Assembly: GCA_009782785.1 (NCBI GenBank)
Contig: WRIJ01000010.1
Span: forward strand, 1 to 64,000
DNA: 64,000 bases
Origin: Propionibacteriaceae bacterium
Lineage (GTDB): Bacteria > Actinomycetota > Actinomycetes > Propionibacteriales > Propionibacteriaceae
Reading direction: 5' to 3'
The notes beneath the pieces were generated by a model. That model made no database searches, was not told where the DNA came from, and saw only the letters and a program-made list of their open reading frames with translations. The translations under genes were made by a program, and so were the position numbers. This document shows positions 61,679 to 64,000 of this stretch, piece after piece (the stretch's first letter is position 1; each line of letters begins with the position of its first letter).

Positions 61679-62181
61679 GCGAGGATCACCGACCCCACGA
61701 CCCGACAGGAACAGAGGTGGCCCAGCGTATTGCGGCCACAGCGCGTGGTGTTGCCCCAGCAAAAAGACGGCGAAGGACAAGGGATGAACCTCGCCAATCT
61801 GCTTGGTCAGAATCTGGCCCGTCACGCCGTGACCCTCAACAAGCAGGGATCATTCTCGACCATGTGCTCACCAAGCGCGGATGGAAGAAACAGATTTCCA
61901 TCAGTGCATTGATGCCTCGTTGGGCGGAATTTGTTGGGGAAGTCAATGCTGCCCATACGACACCAGAAAAATGGGAATCAGGTGTGTTGACTATTCGAAC
62001 AGATTCAACCACCTGGGCTACGTCTATGAGAGCTATGGAACCGCAAATTCTTGCCAAGCTCAACGAGATCCTCGGCGATAAAACAGTGACCAAATTGCGA
62101 CTTGTTGGTCCGCAAGCTCCCTCCTGGAAGAAGGGACGGCGTTCAGTTCCTGGTCGCGGACCGAGAGATACCTATGGGTGA
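61675..62181 (+). CDS. DUF721 (DciA-like) protein
   Basis: 'KKQISISALMPRWAEFVGEVNAAHTTPEKWESGVLTIRTDSTTWATSMRAMEPQILAKLNEILG'; ATGA overlap with recF. Confidence 0.88.
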   Translation: MSEDHRPHDPTGTEVAQRIAATARGVAPAKRRRRTRDEPRQSAWSESGPSRRDPQQAGIILDHVLTKRGWKKQISISALMPRWAEFVGEVNAAHTTPEKWESGVLTIRTDSTTWATSMRAMEPQILAKLNEILGDKTVTKLRLVGPQAPSWKKGRRSVPGRGPRDTYG

Positions 62182-62214
62182 GCGGTCACTGAAAAAGTGA
62201 AAAGCAAGATGGTT

Positions 62215-63384
62215 TTAGCTGAGTTGATGGCCAGGGCCCACGTTGAGGGTCAACTTCATGACCAGTTGACCCGCAGCTTGTTCAGGATTGGAGGGTAGAG
62301 ACGTGGCGAAGTCTTTGACTGCGCTAGATTCCACCCATCCACACACGACCTCTTCGTTGACTTCCTCACACCAGGTGGAGTCAAGGGCTTCACACACGTG
62401 TGCGTAACTCGACAATTGGTGGATATTGATAGCCACATCGACCCCGTCGCAATGGAGGACAACATTTTCACTGACTCGGATATGGGGGTACAGCTGCTGA
62501 GCGGCAATTTCTGGCAGGAGAGACACGAGTTCCAATCCGAGCGAACGATCGTGACTACGCTCGATGACTAGGCGCTCGTACTCTGCCTTATCGTATTTAT
62601 CTCCTGGAGAGATCCACATGTCCTGAAAGACTTTGGCGCACACAATGAGCTGTTTTTTCACATCAGAGTATCGACGATCAGTGGGAAGGTAAGTGTCTTC
62701 GTCTTGTTTGATCCAGATGAGTTGCTTGTGAATAACCTCGGCATAGTCTGGCCAGGTCGCAGCAATATGGGCAGAGAGAAGGTCGGACATTTCTGGAGAA
62801 ATGATGTTGTTCATCCGTACTTCGGCAACGATCTGGTTACCTTGGCGACCGGCTGTGATCTTGACGTGAGCGACCTTCTGGTTGCCTAAGCGCGCGAGGA
62901 TCTCTGGACGCAACAAGGTGTAATACGGGGCACCATCGCTGGGGATATCAGGAACAGATTCTCCTGAGGTGGTGATGTATCCACACCACAGTGACCAAGC
63001 ATGACGGTTCCCAGCAAAAGTGGTAGCGACTCGCTCATCAGGGGTGGATGTACCCAAGTGGTCGATGAGTTGGAAGACTCGCAAATAGGTGTTGAGAATG
63101 GTCTGACTGATCGCTTCTTCTTCAGTGAAACCGTAGGCACTCGCTGTTTCAAAAAACGTACGATCCCAGTCAGGATGATCCAACCAGAGATATATCGTGG
63201 CACGACCATAGGAGCCATCATCACCCAGAACAGCCCGGACAGAGACCCCAGAATTGGGAAGAATCACCCGCCCATCAACGAGTTGACCATCAGAAATCAT
63301 GTCAGCAATGCGTTGATTAATTTCGATATGCGACGCATCGGTGACAGTAGGGCCGTCTGTTGGCACCTGATCCCATGAGGTCAT
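62215..63384 (-). CDS. Uncharacterised protein (possibly DUF6348-like)
   Basis: Long ORF of 389 aa, acidic, soluble, with no overlapping competing gene. Confidence 0.65.
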   Translation of the reverse strand: MTSWDQVPTDGPTVTDASHIEINQRIADMISDGQLVDGRVILPNSGVSVRAVLGDDGSYGRATIYLWLDHPDWDRTFFETASAYGFTEEEAISQTILNTYLRVFQLIDHLGTSTPDERVATTFAGNRHAWSLWCGYITTSGESVPDIPSDGAPYYTLLRPEILARLGNQKVAHVKITAGRQGNQIVAEVRMNNIISPEMSDLLSAHIAATWPDYAEVIHKQLIWIKQDEDTYLPTDRRYSDVKKQLIVCAKVFQDMWISPGDKYDKAEYERLVIERSHDRSLGLELVSLLPEIAAQQLYPHIRVSENVVLHCDGVDVAINIHQLSSYAHVCEALDSTWCEEVNEEVVCGWVESSAVKDFATSLPSNPEQAAGQLVMKLTLNVGPGHQLS

Positions 63385-63483
63385 GAGTGAATGCTACCTC
63401 GGCACATCAATGACCCCGGAACGATGTCTTTCACAGTGGGAGAGTAAATAACGGCTAGGGGAAACTGTCGCCGCAGCTGCGTT

Positions 63484-64000
63484 TCAGATCGGCGAAAGCA
63501 TCCATCCACGCAAGACAATACCTGCGACTACTGTGATAAAAATCAGGCCCACAGCGATGACTGGCATGGACTCTTTTCTAGGAGAAGAGGTAGACCGTGA
63601 CCATATCAAACCGAGCAGGGCTCCACCAACGAGACCACCAAGATGGCCCTGCCAGGAAATATTCGCAGCTGTAAAAGTGATCACGATGTTGATTCCGAGC
63701 CACATCGCGATTTGACGTACATCAGATTTTCTCAGCAGGAGCATGACGAGTAAGGCACCCATCAAACCAAACAAAGAACCTGACCCTCCCACAGTGGAAG
63801 ACTGGGGAGGACTCAACCACATGACTGCGAGTCCTCCGCAGGTTCCTGCCAGAAGATAGGTCATCAAGAATCTCGTGCGCCCAATCATGGACTCCAAGGG
63901 AGGCCCGAGAAACCACAACGTCAAGCACGTCATAGCTAAATGCATGAGAGAGATATGAGTGAACATGGATGTCAAGATTTGCCACCATCCTCCCTCAGCG
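63484..64000 (-). CDS. Rhomboid family intramembrane serine protease (truncated by window edge)
   Basis: GGSGSLFGLMGA (Ser) and ISWQGHLGGLVGGALLG (His); frame stays open to the window edge reading ..EGGWWQILTSMFTHISLMHLAM. Confidence 0.9.
   Translation of the reverse strand, partial: AEGGWWQILTSMFTHISLMHLAMTCLTLWFLGPPLESMIGRTRFLMTYLLAGTCGGLAVMWLSPPQSSTVGGSGSLFGLMGALLVMLLLRKSDVRQIAMWLGINIVITFTAANISWQGHLGGLVGGALLGLIWSRSTSSPRKESMPVIAVGLIFITVVAGIVLRGWMLSPI

Noticed and set aside
1-64000. CRISPR arrays, rRNA genes, prophage or transposase genes
   Set aside because: Looked for regular spaced repeats, rRNA and transposase/integrase motifs; none found in the window.

Overview
The window is an origin-proximal chromosome segment of an actinobacterium. 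Gene content and synteny support this: minus-strand parB-parA-rsmG-jag-yidC-yidD-rnpA-rpmH, then plus-strand dnaA, a DnaA-box-rich oriC candidate, dnaN, recF and a DUF721 gene. The left part (1-24 kb) carries a YoeB-type TA pair, a Fic protein, a biotin-dependent carboxylase alpha subunit, tRNA-Ile, ogt, dnaX-recR, a murT-gatD-racemase cluster, an LRR protein with a lipoprotein, and trxB-trxA-aminotransferase-ddl. Between ddl and parB lies a ~27 kb block that I consider the most interesting part. A plus-strand type VII secretion operon (WXG100-like protein, two paralogous unknowns, a very His-rich WXG100/EspC-like protein, a T7SS-signal protein, and an FHA-containing EccC/EssC ATPase) converges on a compact minus-strand operon resembling the bifidobacterial 'PFNA' cluster (Fn3/Ig giant surface protein, MoxR, DUF58, transglutaminase-like, FHA/zinc-ribbon, PP2C, FHA, Ser/Thr kinase, FHA-wHTH). 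No eccB/D/E, mycP, essA/essB or esaA is visible. The block's right edge has a RelBE-type TA module bracketed by a ~40 bp direct repeat. Intergenic regions also contain a REP-like hairpin family, an 87-bp tandem repeat beside tRNA-Ile, and an 11-bp inverted repeat at the fic promoter. All calls come from reading the sequence and translations; no database search was run and counts are by eye.
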